DNA of 64,000 nt from Alphaproteobacteria bacterium (lineage in GTDB: Bacteria > Pseudomonadota > Alphaproteobacteria > CAJXXZ01 > 1604HC). Numbering within the stretch: position 1 is the stretch's first letter; each line of letters opens with the position of its first letter. Positions 17,238-26,561 of the stretch are shown here, piece after piece. Location of the stretch: the NCBI GenBank assembly GCA_023898705.1, contig CP060235.1:372001-436000 (forward strand). The letters are read 5' to 3'. Position numbers and translations under genes: made by a program. The notes below the pieces were generated by a model. The model had not been told where the DNA came from, ran no database searches, and was given only the letters and a program-made list of their open reading frames with translations.

Positions 17238-18629
17238 ATGAACATATTGCTGTTTGAAGATGTTTACCAGGAAGCGTTATATGCTCAAAGAAAAAGCGCT
17301 GAAGAGTCTGTTTCTATTTGCTCGACTGAGTACTTATTCAATGTTACTTTTAATGTTATTGCTAGGCGTTTTAATGATGATGGTTACGAGGTTTTTCTTT
17401 TTAGACAGTTAACAAATTTTTTATTTGGACTTCTAAAGGATTATGAAGTTAAAGAAATTAGCCTTATTCTTGGTCTTAATAAATTTAGTTATAAAAGTTT
17501 GCATCAAGATGAATATGGAGTCAGATTTGAAGAAATTTGGAAAAAGCATAAAAATTTTATTTCATGTAACGATTTAGCCAGGTTCAAAAATATGGTTTTG
17601 GATGTTGACGATAGAATAAGAACTCGTGTTATTGATCAGATTTATAATGCTAAACAGTACATAGGTTATTTAGATCAAATGATATGCTATCCAGATACTA
17701 ATTTTAGAGATAAAAATATTCATCGTTCTTCGTTAGATGATTCTTTTTTTGCTAACTTGGTCCAAAAGACGCATATTGCTTCGTTGGACAGTAAACTATT
17801 TTCATATCTGGAGAAGTATAAAGCTGTGAATGATCTGACTTTTTCCACCAATAAAATGTGTTGTAATTATGCTAAACTGCCAAATTTAATTTATGTTGAC
17901 TACAATAAAGGTGATCATAACATTTTGTATAAAAAACATACTATTTCCAATATATTTCATAATCATAATGATATAGAAATTTTCTCTGTTGATGTTTTAA
18001 AAGATTTAAGCAAAACAAGTATGTATTTGTCAACAAAATTAAATATGAAGCAGATAAATTATAGCAATAAAGTTTACCTGTTTAAGTATATTAAAAGGGT
18101 TTTGATAAATTCTTTAATCGATATCAATCTGTCTTTTAATGTATTAGACGATTTTTATTTATCCAAAATTGATAAAAACAATATAAAAAACAAAGCTAAA
18201 ACTCTTTTTGATAAAATACTAAAAATCTGTTCAGACCGTTATATAGTTATTTCTCAAACTTATATGTTTAAGTACGATCAATACTGTTTTAATGTGAAAT
18301 ATGATTTGTTATCCAAAGATGCAAAGGTAATAGTGAAATTTTTGAATTTGCCTTATATTAGTAAGCCCTATATTATAAATCTAGGTAATTTATATACAAA
18401 CGTATACGTTTATCAACTGGCCCAGTTCCTATACGATTATAGGTGGAGCGATCTAACTGTTGTGTTTGTTACTTCTACTAATGTTGTGAGTTTTAACTTG
18501 TCTGAGATTGATTTTTGCAAATTAGAACAAAACTTAAAAGTGCAAATACAAGAATATTTTTATGGTAACAAAGAAAGCACAAATGGAAAATTGATTGATG
18601 TAGAGAGGTCTTATGATTACTTGGATTGA
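17238..18629 (+). CDS. Unknown protein overlapping the AddA-like helicase gene; possible AddB remnant
   Basis: No confident homology can be read from this 463-aa sequence. The gene overlaps the following AddA-like helicase gene by 17 bases, the position of addB in alphaproteobacteria. A stretch near residues 55-100 (LTNFLFGLLKDYEVKEISL, then RFEEIWKKHKNFIS) weakly recalls the AddB segment where a HW--TL-FL pattern occurs. The C-terminal 120 residues could be a decayed RecB-type nuclease fold. I see no GxxGKT-like loop and no cysteines arranged for an iron-sulphur site. It is much shorter than a normal AddB (about 1000 aa). Start: the ATG at 17238 rather than the adjacent GTG at 17235. It is very AT-rich and lysine/asparagine-rich. 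Confidence 0.6.
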   Translation: MNILLFEDVYQEALYAQRKSAEESVSICSTEYLFNVTFNVIARRFNDDGYEVFLFRQLTNFLFGLLKDYEVKEISLILGLNKFSYKSLHQDEYGVRFEEIWKKHKNFISCNDLARFKNMVLDVDDRIRTRVIDQIYNAKQYIGYLDQMICYPDTNFRDKNIHRSSLDDSFFANLVQKTHIASLDSKLFSYLEKYKAVNDLTFSTNKMCCNYAKLPNLIYVDYNKGDHNILYKKHTISNIFHNHNDIEIFSVDVLKDLSKTSMYLSTKLNMKQINYSNKVYLFKYIKRVLINSLIDINLSFNVLDDFYLSKIDKNNIKNKAKTLFDKILKICSDRYIVISQTYMFKYDQYCFNVKYDLLSKDAKVIVKFLNLPYISKPYIINLGNLYTNVYVYQLAQFLYDYRWSDLTVVFVTSTNVVSFNLSEIDFCKLEQNLKVQIQEYFYGNKESTNGKLIDVERSYDYLD

Positions 18630-20667
18630 GGCGTCAGCAGGTTCTGGAAAAACTCATAGCATTATTGAACGGGTAAAAGATGTACTAAAACTAGGAGCAT
18701 ATGGTAATAGCATATTATGTATTAGTTTTAGTAATTCAGCTGCAGATGAATTAAAAAGCAGATTGAGTCATGTAGATAGTGATATCAATTTTTTTACTGT
18801 CCATAGCTTATGTAACTATTTTCTAGGAAAAACTGTGATTGAACGAAATATAGCAGAAGATAAAATAAGCTCACTGGTGAATGAAATGGTCGAATCGGAT
18901 GACTGGTTTGAGCTCTACTGTTTGCTTGTTGAGGATCAAAATAATTTGCTAGATTATATTATTAAAATCGTTTATGAACAGAAGACTATTGCAATCAAAA
19001 ACAACGATTTTAAATTAGAGGAACTACTCGTTTCAGATCAGGTGATCAATGATTTGAAAAATGGAGGTGTTTTAGAAAATAAAATTGCAAACCTACAATT
19101 TGAGAATGTGAATGAAGTATTTGAATTTTTTTTTACTCAGGATGGTTCATTAAAAAAGAAGCTTTATTCTGTAAAATGGGCTAAGCAATTTCCTTCTTCT
19201 GTAGAGACATTGAACAATTATTTAAGCGAATTAGAAAAAATGTACACATTGTACATAGACTATCATAATAATCTTAGATCTAATGCTTTAGCAAAATTGA
19301 TTATACACGTACAAACCCTATATGAAGAGTATAAATTGCGTAATAATTTATTTGATTTTACAGACTTATTAAAACAATTTGATATAAATGACTTTATAAA
19401 TAAAATAATGCATATTAAACATATTTTTGTTGATGAAGCTCAAGATTTAAGTTCTGAGCAATGGAAAGTAATTTTGGATATATTTTTTGAGATAAATAGC
19501 AGTACAAATTGTGATTTATGTATAGTAGGTGATCAAAAACAGCAAATATATTTTCAAGACGTGGGTATATTGGAAAGTATAAAATTAAGATTGAAAAAAT
19601 ATGCAAAAAGTAAAAAGGTAAATTTTAATGAAATTATTTTAAATAATTCCTACCGTACTGCTTCTAGTGTTTTAGGTTTTATAGATAATGTTATGTCTCA
19701 TACAAATTACGTCACCAAGCATGTAGCTCAGAATGACCTGTTAGGATTAGTTAAAGTAGAAATATACAAGCAGAAGATAAATGTACAGGATGTTATAGAT
19801 TCAATAAAAAGTGTCATTACTGGTAGGGGCGTTGAATATAAGGATATAGTTATTTTAATCAAAAAAAGAAATGTCTTTACTTTAGAATTTTTTCATGAAT
19901 TACAATTAGCAAATATTCCTATTGCTGAGCATCCTTTTTTTATAAGAGAGGATACAATAGTAAAAGAATTGATTTTTATATCTAAATGTTCATTGTTTGC
20001 TGATGATTATGCACTGTACTGTTTGGCTAAAAGTCCATTTTGGAATTGTAGTGAGTCTGAATTATCTGAATGGTTTGTGAATAAGCGCATGTCACAAAAT
20101 ATAGATAAGTTCCTTAATTTTATCGAGCAATTAAAATGCTACAGCACAAATATTGTCAGTTTCTATGGTGAATTGATTTTTCATACAGATTATGGAAAAT
20201 ACTTGCTAAATCATGGATATTCTTCAGTATTAGAATTTTGGAAATTAGTTGTCGATTTTAGACAATTTTCTTGGTTTGATTTTTTTGAATATATTGCAAA
20301 TGCAAAAGTTAATGTTACATATAATAACGAAGGAATTAAAATTAAGACAATACATTCTTCCAAGGGAATGGAATTTCCAGTTGTATTTGTGATAGATGAT
20401 GAAAAATATGTTTATACTAATGAGATTTTATATTTTAATGAGACAATTTTATTTCCAGATAAATCCAATCGCAACTTTATACATGCTTTAAATAAGCATA
20501 AACAAGAACGAAAACTACTTAATCAACGATTGATGTATGTTGCTATGACTAGAACAAAAGAATTGTTATCTATTTTTGCTATAGAAAATAGCTTTTGGAG
20601 TTTAATTGATCTGGGATTTTATAAGAATTTCAAATTGGAATTGACAAAAAATTTGAAAAAGCTATGA
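18613..20667 (+). CDS. UvrD/RecB-type ATP-dependent DNA helicase, AddA-like, without nuclease domain
   Basis: Superfamily 1A helicase, probably the motor of an AddAB-type double-strand-break repair enzyme. Motifs in order: ASAGSGKT at residues 7-14, ISFSNSAADELKSRL, VDEAQDLS (Walker B), VGDQKQQIY, NSYRTA, TIHSSKGMEFPVVFV and YVAMTRTKELL close to the C-terminus. Alphaproteobacterial AddA is about 1100 aa and ends in a RecB nuclease domain; this protein is 684 aa and stops right after helicase motif VI. It begins inside the upstream gene (17-base overlap), so the two are probably translated together. Confidence 0.85.
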   Translation: MITWIEASAGSGKTHSIIERVKDVLKLGAYGNSILCISFSNSAADELKSRLSHVDSDINFFTVHSLCNYFLGKTVIERNIAEDKISSLVNEMVESDDWFELYCLLVEDQNNLLDYIIKIVYEQKTIAIKNNDFKLEELLVSDQVINDLKNGGVLENKIANLQFENVNEVFEFFFTQDGSLKKKLYSVKWAKQFPSSVETLNNYLSELEKMYTLYIDYHNNLRSNALAKLIIHVQTLYEEYKLRNNLFDFTDLLKQFDINDFINKIMHIKHIFVDEAQDLSSEQWKVILDIFFEINSSTNCDLCIVGDQKQQIYFQDVGILESIKLRLKKYAKSKKVNFNEIILNNSYRTASSVLGFIDNVMSHTNYVTKHVAQNDLLGLVKVEIYKQKINVQDVIDSIKSVITGRGVEYKDIVILIKKRNVFTLEFFHELQLANIPIAEHPFFIREDTIVKELIFISKCSLFADDYALYCLAKSPFWNCSESELSEWFVNKRMSQNIDKFLNFIEQLKCYSTNIVSFYGELIFHTDYGKYLLNHGYSSVLEFWKLVVDFRQFSWFDFFEYIANAKVNVTYNNEGIKIKTIHSSKGMEFPVVFVIDDEKYVYTNEILYFNETILFPDKSNRNFIHALNKHKQERKLLNQRLMYVAMTRTKELLSIFAIENSFWSLIDLGFYKNFKLELTKNLKKL

Positions 20668-20695
20668 TTAATAGTAGCGTGCTTTTGGAGGATGA

Positions 20696-21316
20696 GTGCA
20701 TTTAGTAAGGCAAAAATATAAAATTGATAGAACTTGTGGAGTGAATTTATGGGGTAGGGATAAGAGTCCTTTTAACAAGAGACCTCATAGACCTGGTCAG
20801 CATGGGACAAGACCTAGGAGGAAGCTATCTAACTATGCTCAGCAGTTAATTGCAAAGCAAAAATTCAGATATTATTATGGGATGAAAGAGTGTCAGTTTA
20901 AGAGATTCTTTAAGAACGCAGTAGCAAAAAGAGGTGATACTGGTAATAATATGATTCAAATGCTTGAGAGTAGGTTGGATTCTATAGTCTATAGGTTACG
21001 ATGGGCTCCTACTATTTTCGCTGCTAAGCAAATGGTGAATCATGGACACATATTAATTAATGGGAAGAGAGTAAATATCTCGTCCTATCTAGTTGCTCCT
21101 GGTGATAAAGTAGAGTTAAGTGAAAAAGCTAAAAGGTTGGGTATCGTTCAGCTATCTATAGAGAATCACGATAGGGAGTTACCTGCTTATCTTAATCTTT
21201 CTGATGATAAGTTATCTGGTAATTTAGTTAAGCTTCCTGATGATATTGTTGAAGTTGGCTATCCATGCAATATGGATATGTTGAGAGTCATCGAAATGTA
21301 TTCCAGATCCATGTAA
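20696..21316 (+). CDS. rpsD: 30S ribosomal protein S4
   Basis: Primary 16S rRNA-binding protein. The sequence YKIDRTCGVNLWGRDKSP, the S4 RNA-binding segment MLESRLDSIVYRLRWAPT and the S4 domain core KQMVNHGHILINGKRVNI are unmistakable; the length is 206 aa. The start is a GTG at 20696, preceded by GGAGG at 20687-20691. An ATG four bases before the GTG is in another frame and stops after nine codons. The gene follows the AddA-like gene with 28 bases between. Confidence 0.97.
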   Translation: MHLVRQKYKIDRTCGVNLWGRDKSPFNKRPHRPGQHGTRPRRKLSNYAQQLIAKQKFRYYYGMKECQFKRFFKNAVAKRGDTGNNMIQMLESRLDSIVYRLRWAPTIFAAKQMVNHGHILINGKRVNISSYLVAPGDKVELSEKAKRLGIVQLSIENHDRELPAYLNLSDDKLSGNLVKLPDDIVEVGYPCNMDMLRVIEMYSRSM

Positions 21317-21586
21317 ATTTTTTGGTTTTGGTTTTTTTTACTTAAGTCATTTTTTCATTTTGTACTTTTTAAGATTATTATTTTGTTGTATGTTTTTTTT
21401 CAATTTTGATAAGTTAAAAACTTAAATTGAACATTTAGAAATTCGGGATCAGATATTATTATTATCATTTGTTAAATATTGTGGTTACGTGTATTGAAAA
21501 ATACTGTAAGAAGTATCAAGTAAAAATTCAGAGTTTTTAAAATTATATGAATTGCAATTCAATGATTTAATGTTATAATTTTTCTC

Positions 21587-22804
21587 ATGTCACAAACAAA
21601 AATAGGATTTTTATCGTTAACTTCAATCATAGTTGTAAATATTGTTGGAAGTGGTGTTCTGATCTTGCCAAGTATATTGGCACATTTTGGAGCTACTAGT
21701 TTTATATCCTATATTATTAGTGGTATTGGAATGTTGGCGATTGGTCTAGTTTATACGCAAATGAAAAGTATAGCAAAATGTGAAGGGGTCCATGGTCCTA
21801 TTTTGCATGTATTTGGATTTAGACTGGCTCAATTAGCGTCTATATTGTATTTGTTATCGATTATTTCAGGAAATAGTGCTATGTTGATAAGTTTTTTTTC
21901 GTATGCTGGTTTTTCTAAAATATCTTTGCAACAGTGTGGAATATTTTCCTCAATAATTATCGTGTGTCTTACTTGTATGAGCTGTTTAAGTATCAAATTG
22001 GTTCAGATGGTAGAGGTGATGATAGCTATTTTGAAGATAATACCATTAATAGGCGTTCCATTATTATGCATACCTTATGCATTAAAATCTGATGTAATAC
22101 TTACTCAAGCTATTAGTTTTTCTAGTTTAAAAGCAAGTTTGGCCCACACATTGTGGGCCTTTTTAGGTCTTGAAACAGCAGTTGTTATAGAGAAAAAAGT
22201 GAGAAATCCTGAATCAACAATACCTAGATCAATGATTTTTTCAGTCATATTGATAACTGTCATCTATATTATAGGGATGTGGACTGCATTAAAATTGATT
22301 CCTAATTTAGGGAGTGCTAATGCTCCATACGTTGACTTACTAATGTTTGTATTGCCAAGTTGTATAAGAATGTTTGCTTTTCCATTTGTACAAACTGTCA
22401 CATTACTCTTAATCCTAGGATCGATATATAGTTGGATTTTTACTACAGGAGTAGGAATTTCTGAATCAGCTAAGCAAAAATTATTACCTAAATTTTTATC
22501 AGAGAAAAATAGATTTGATGCTCCGGTTAAAGCGTTGATCCTATCATCCATTATGTCGATTTTATTTCTTTTGCTAACTTATAGAGAGAGTATGCAAGAT
22601 CATTTTGAATTTATGGTGAGTATATTAACATTTATTACATTTGTCATTTATTTTTTTACTACGTTAGCTTTTTGTAAAACAATATGGGATAAATCTAAAA
22701 TTACAGTTTATAACGTTGTTTTGGGATTTGCAGCTTTATGTACGACCACGATTTCTATGATTGTATTGTTAAATAATTTGCTACAATTATACTTTAAATT
22801 GTAA
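21587..22804 (+). CDS. APC superfamily amino acid transporter
   Basis: Membrane transporter with about 12 hydrophobic helices over 405 aa. The first helix carries the substrate-binding glycine motif in VVNIVGSGVLILPSILA (G-G-V/I of the APC fold), and HTLWAFLGLETAVVIEKKVRNPE near residues 187-209 is the conserved helix-6/loop signature of basic amino acid/polyamine antiporters. Substrate is not readable; import of host amino acids by exchange is a reasonable inference. A stable hairpin followed by five T lies inside the gene at 22141-22164. It stands alone downstream of rpsD, with a gap of 270 bases where I see no gene. Confidence 0.9.
   Translation: MSQTKIGFLSLTSIIVVNIVGSGVLILPSILAHFGATSFISYIISGIGMLAIGLVYTQMKSIAKCEGVHGPILHVFGFRLAQLASILYLLSIISGNSAMLISFFSYAGFSKISLQQCGIFSSIIIVCLTCMSCLSIKLVQMVEVMIAILKIIPLIGVPLLCIPYALKSDVILTQAISFSSLKASLAHTLWAFLGLETAVVIEKKVRNPESTIPRSMIFSVILITVIYIIGMWTALKLIPNLGSANAPYVDLLMFVLPSCIRMFAFPFVQTVTLLLILGSIYSWIFTTGVGISESAKQKLLPKFLSEKNRFDAPVKALILSSIMSILFLLLTYRESMQDHFEFMVSILTFITFVIYFFTTLAFCKTIWDKSKITVYNVVLGFAALCTTTISMIVLLNNLLQLYFKL
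22141..22164 (+). terminator. Terminator-like hairpin inside the APC transporter gene
   Basis: GGCCCACA at 22141-22148 pairs perfectly with TGTGGGCC at 22152-22159 around a three-base loop and is followed by TTTTT (22160-22164), the form of an intrinsic terminator. It lies in the coding sequence (residues LAHTLWAF). This GC-rich palindrome is unusual against the surrounding AT-rich bases. It may cause partial termination or be a coincidence of codon choice. Confidence 0.45.
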
Positions 22805-22833
22805 ACTTTTGTTTATCATTTCATTTACCTTTC

Positions 22834-22856
22834 GTTTATATTATGAAAATATAAAC
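22834..22856 (+). promoter_or_regulatory. Inverted repeat directly before the ribosome-binding site of the 254-aa gene
   Basis: GTTTATATT (22834-22842) and AATATAAAC (22848-22856) are perfect inverted repeats around five bases. They end four bases before GGAGG (22861-22865), the ribosome-binding site of the secreted protein that starts at 22874. It could be an operator or an mRNA hairpin affecting translation. Confidence 0.35.
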
Positions 22857-22873
22857 AATCGGAGGAAAACAAT

Positions 22874-23638
22874 ATGTTAAAAAAAGTTGGATTACTATTT
22901 TTTGTGCTTAATGTTTCTACTATGCCACAAGAAGAGCAGGGAGCTGATTCACCAGCGTTTAGGAACAATTTAGGCACGAGCCAATCTACTATTGGAGGTG
23001 AGTCAATCATTAGTGTGCATGAAATTACTACAGCTAAAGATGCTCTAAAAACTTTAATGAATAATTTACACACCATTAATGATACCCAAAAGAGTGAAAT
23101 TATTAGGGAAGTGAAAACCTTATTGGACAATCATGAATTTCCATTATTTGGTACAGCATTTTTTGAAATAGTGAATCATAGCAGTAAATTGATCGATTTT
23201 GCAGCAGAATTATCTTCCACAAACTTATTTAATGATAAGAAAAATCTTTCTATAGCAATAATTAATGAAGTAAAAGACCTAGTAGAGAAGGAGCAGCGAA
23301 ATGAATTTTTGACCCAGTTTAGTAGTTATAAGCAATCTATAGAATCAGCTAATTCTACCAACAGTGCTGGCCAAGATAAAAATACTGAAGAAGCTGCATC
23401 ATCTCCCAAGAAGATTGAGCGTGTAGATTCTGCTAAGAATTCAATTGACGCTAACGTAAATGTTTCAAACAGAGGTGTCGCTTTAGGTGGGAAAACAAAT
23501 GGTATAAATATGAGTATGAGCATGCCAGCTTCTTCTAAGAAAGGTGGCGGTTGTGGATTTAGTTGTACAAGCTCAGGAAAGTCTAGCCCTAATCATTCAA
23601 AAACCGCATCTCCTACAAAAAATAAGCATAATTTGTAG
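22874..23638 (+). CDS. Secreted protein of unknown function with Ser-rich tail
   Basis: Not recognised. The N-terminus MLKKVGLLFFVLNVSTMP is a probable short signal peptide. Residues about 45-160 are predicted helical (ITTAKDALKTLMNNLHT, LIDFAAELSSTNLFND). From about 165 the chain is low-complexity, rich in Ser, Asn and Lys, with a repeated MSMSM segment and a cysteine-containing glycine stretch KKGGGCGFSCTSSGKSS. A strong GGAGG lies eight bases before the ATG. The ordered head plus disordered tail is seen in many secreted host-interaction proteins, but this is inference. The 739-aa protein at 32396 has a similar plan (signal peptide, helical part, Ser-rich region); I see no clear sequence match. 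Confidence 0.7.
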   Translation: MLKKVGLLFFVLNVSTMPQEEQGADSPAFRNNLGTSQSTIGGESIISVHEITTAKDALKTLMNNLHTINDTQKSEIIREVKTLLDNHEFPLFGTAFFEIVNHSSKLIDFAAELSSTNLFNDKKNLSIAIINEVKDLVEKEQRNEFLTQFSSYKQSIESANSTNSAGQDKNTEEAASSPKKIERVDSAKNSIDANVNVSNRGVALGGKTNGINMSMSMPASSKKGGGCGFSCTSSGKSSPNHSKTASPTKNKHNL

Positions 23639-23670
23639 TATTCCCATTTTGTTAAGCATTGCCGAAGTGC

Positions 23671-23708
23671 TAAAAACAATATGATCTTATGCCACATATA
23701 TGTTTTTA
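23671..23708. terminator. Bidirectional terminator-like stem between convergent genes
   Basis: TAAAAACAATATG at 23671-23683 pairs, apart from one base of slippage, with CATATATGTTTTTA at 23695-23708 around an 11-base loop. The A-run on the left and T-run on the right would serve both strands, between the stop of the secreted protein (23638, plus) and the stop of acpS (23724, minus). Confidence 0.5.
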
Positions 23709-23723
23709 ACTGTTTTATATCTC

Positions 23724-24122
23724 TTATGCCTCTAAAATCACAGTAGACAACACTAAAATCTCATCTTTTATGGTTTCATCAGAAAAAGTAATATGTATCT
23801 TAACGTGTGCATTTAATGTTTTAAGATATTGTTTTGTGGATCCAGTAATAGAAAGAATCGGTTTACCATGTTCGTTATTTTTCAGTATTAAATCTCGAAA
23901 ATTGCAGTAAGCTCCTATTCCTGTACCTAAAGCTTTACTAAATGCTTCTGTAACAGAAAACTTTTTTGCTAAAAACTTTACTTGGTTTATATTATCCATG
24001 TTTTCAAATGAGACATGTTCATCGTTATGTAATAATTTTTTTACTAATAAATGAGGAAATTTAATGAATATGCGTTTTATTCTATCCTGCTTTAATAAAT
24101 CAGATCCAATGCCGATGATCAT
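23724..24122 (-). CDS. acpS: Holo-[acyl-carrier-protein] synthase AcpS
   Basis: Transfers 4'-phosphopantetheine from CoA to the serine of ACP, needed for the fatty-acid pathway represented by fabD-fabG at 60.7 kb. The metal-binding aspartate is in IIGIGSDLL near the N-terminus and the second ligand Glu in KKFSVTEAFSKALGTGIG. In most AcpS proteins the residue before that Glu is Lys; here it is Thr. The 132-aa length is normal. The ATG overlaps the mnmA stop by four bases (ATGA), and the gene closes a minus-strand MFS-mnmA-acpS operon. Confidence 0.93.
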   Translation of the reverse strand: MIIGIGSDLLKQDRIKRIFIKFPHLLVKKLLHNDEHVSFENMDNINQVKFLAKKFSVTEAFSKALGTGIGAYCNFRDLILKNNEHGKPILSITGSTKQYLKTLNAHVKIHITFSDETIKDEILVLSTVILEA

Positions 24123-25234
24123 GCTTCAACTATACACCCACCACCTAAAAGCATATCATTTTGATAAAAACCACAAAATTGACCAGTGGCAACCCCATAT
24201 TCAGGAGATTTTAAAATAACTTTTCCACTTGTTCCATTAATATGTACCGTACATGGAATTGGTTTGTTGCTCCCTCGTACTTTAACACTCAAATTATCAA
24301 TATTTTGTATATCAAAGTCTACTAGTAAATTTAAATCTGTAAAATAAATTTCATGACATGCTAGGTCTGTAAATCTTCCAACTATCACTCTATTATTTTC
24401 TTTATCTATTTTATTGACAAACCAAGGTCCATTTGGTAAATTGAGTCCTTTACGTTGTCCAACCGTAAATTTTGAAATTCCATTATGCTCGCCAAGCTTT
24501 TCTCCACTTTTCGTGACTATATCTCCAGGAATATCATCGGTTCCCATTTGTTTTAAAACATCATAATACTTGTTACTAACAGCAAAGCATAAATCTTGAC
24601 TCTCTGCTTTTTTGGCGACAAATAAATTAAGAAATTGTGCAATTTTTCTAACCATTGGTTTCGTCATAATACCAAGTGGAAATCCTATATATGGTATGTG
24701 ATTTTTATTAATCATAGATAGAAAGTAGCTTTGATCTTTGTTAAAATCATCGCCCATGATTATTGAGGGCTTACCATTTCTCATAATTCTTTTGATATAA
24801 TGTCCAGTTACAAGTCCTTGCGCACCTATAGATTTAGTATAATCTACCATACCGTCGAATTTGATATTTCGGTTACATCTCATACATGGATTTGGTGTTT
24901 TACCTTCTTCATATTCAGACATAAATTTATCTAAAACATGCTCTTTAAACTCTGATTTTAAATCAAGCACAAAATGCTCGAAACCCAAAAATTCAGCTAC
25001 CTTCTTGGCATCTCTGATTGCATGTTCTGTAGACGGGTTATCATGCAGTTTAAGGGTCAAGCCTTTTACCTTATATCCACCCCTTTGCATTAGAGCTGCT
25101 GTAACTGAACTGTCAACTCCTCCAGACATTGCTGCTACTATTGTAGATCCTGGGGGGAAAAGTGATTTAATGTATTTAGACAGATGCAATGGCTTGGATA
25201 GTTCAATTTCATTCAGTTGTAAATCTAGACTCAT
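24119..25234 (-). CDS. mnmA: tRNA-specific 2-thiouridylase MnmA
   Basis: Thiolates U34 of tRNA-Lys, -Glu and -Gln. The PP-loop SGGVDSSVTAALM is near residue 38. The two catalytic cysteines are in NPCMRCN and SQDLCFAV, and FTVGQRKGL is the conserved tRNA-contact region. The 371-aa length includes an N-terminal extension of about 30 residues before the PP-loop. The start overlaps the stop of the upstream MFS gene by four bases, and the end overlaps acpS by four. Confidence 0.97.
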   Translation of the reverse strand: MSLDLQLNEIELSKPLHLSKYIKSLFPPGSTIVAAMSGGVDSSVTAALMQRGGYKVKGLTLKLHDNPSTEHAIRDAKKVAEFLGFEHFVLDLKSEFKEHVLDKFMSEYEEGKTPNPCMRCNRNIKFDGMVDYTKSIGAQGLVTGHYIKRIMRNGKPSIIMGDDFNKDQSYFLSMINKNHIPYIGFPLGIMTKPMVRKIAQFLNLFVAKKAESQDLCFAVSNKYYDVLKQMGTDDIPGDIVTKSGEKLGEHNGISKFTVGQRKGLNLPNGPWFVNKIDKENNRVIVGRFTDLACHEIYFTDLNLLVDFDIQNIDNLSVKVRGSNKPIPCTVHINGTSGKVILKSPEYGVATGQFCGFYQNDMLLGGGCIVEA

Positions 25235-26403
25235 CGATTCAATCTCCTAAAGTACATACATAATGTAAAATTAATTAGAGCGATCATTAAAAGATATAAA
25301 TAGGAACATACAGGTTGGTATGGCATGTTAAAGATGAATATCATACCAACAACCTCAAAAATACTATTTGCTACTCCAACTAGTGATTGACCACTGCCAG
25401 CTGAGCTTTTAAAAATATTCAAAAGGTTCAATTTGGTAGATGGTTGAGCTATACCAGAAGCTAAACATGCTAGAAAAAATCCAAAAGACCCCACTAGTAT
25501 TAATTTATTTAAAACTAGACCAGAGATAAACATAGATAGAAATCCTATAAATAACATGAAATTACTTATTGCAAGGTAGCGATTAACATTTGATGTATTC
25601 AACTGAAAAGAACAAAATGTAGCAGTTAGAAAAGTCATTCCTCTTCCAATAGCCTGTATTATTCCTAACGTAATGTATATTGTAATGGTTGTCTCAACTT
25701 TAAGAGTTTCTTCAGGTAATGTGGCAAATTCTGATTTATATAGTGAAAGAATTCCATAAAATCCTCCTATGCATACCATAGATACTGCTGAACATGCTAA
25801 AAATTTTGGATTAACTATAAAATCCAACCATGTTTTAAATGTTTTTAAATTGATAAATATCGGATTCTTTTCAGGTAATTTTATATATAAGAACACTGAT
25901 ACAACTAAGCATAAAATTAAGTTAAGCAGCACTAGACTTTTGAATGAAAGTGCTTTTACAAAAAACAAGAAAGCAATTGGAAATATAGTACCAAATCCAA
26001 ATAGACTCATATAAAGTATTGAGGTAGCTTTTGGAAGGGCATCTCCTTTAAACATAAGAGATATCCCAACATATACATTATTTATAGCTCCTGCTAGACA
26101 TAAACTCCTCAAGAAAAGGGCTATTTTAAATATAGTGGCGTTGCATGGGTATAAAAACATTATATTTAAGATTGATATTATTCCTAAATATACAGGAAAA
26201 GTTTTTTTAGGACCAAATCTATCATTTAATGGACCAACGATCATAGAACCTATTGTGAGTCCAACAGGAGATAAAAACAAAGACTGCTTTATTACGGCTT
26301 GCGTCAGTTTTGTATATTGGGCTAGGTGGTTTATCGATAATATAATTGTATCTTGCCAAAATTTAGCTATTAAAAAACCACATAGTAAAAAAGAAAAAAT
26401 CAT
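25231..26403 (-). CDS. MFS transporter
   Basis: A 390-aa polytopic membrane protein with about 12 helices. The loop after helix 2 reads GPLNDRFGPKKTF, the major-facilitator motif A (G-xxx-D-R-x-G-R-R/K). The rest resembles drug- or metabolite-type MFS proteins, but the substrate cannot be read. It is the first gene of the MFS-mnmA-acpS operon, and its stop overlaps mnmA by four bases (ATGA). The first hydrophobic helix starts immediately after the ATG. Confidence 0.88.
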   Translation of the reverse strand: MIFSFLLCGFLIAKFWQDTIILSINHLAQYTKLTQAVIKQSLFLSPVGLTIGSMIVGPLNDRFGPKKTFPVYLGIISILNIMFLYPCNATIFKIALFLRSLCLAGAINNVYVGISLMFKGDALPKATSILYMSLFGFGTIFPIAFLFFVKALSFKSLVLLNLILCLVVSVFLYIKLPEKNPIFINLKTFKTWLDFIVNPKFLACSAVSMVCIGGFYGILSLYKSEFATLPEETLKVETTITIYITLGIIQAIGRGMTFLTATFCSFQLNTSNVNRYLAISNFMLFIGFLSMFISGLVLNKLILVGSFGFFLACLASGIAQPSTKLNLLNIFKSSAGSGQSLVGVANSIFEVVGMIFIFNMPYQPVCSYLYLLMIALINFTLCMYFRRLNR

Positions 26404-26561
26404 ACAGGCTCAAATTTACCATATAACACGTAAATCTAGAAGTACTATGTAAAGTCTTAATGGAAATAAATCCAAAAGATGCTTAATAACAATATGAAAA
26501 AATATTAAATTTTAACAGTAGATTGAAAATTACTCCTTTAAAAAGTATAATTTGTTTTCAA

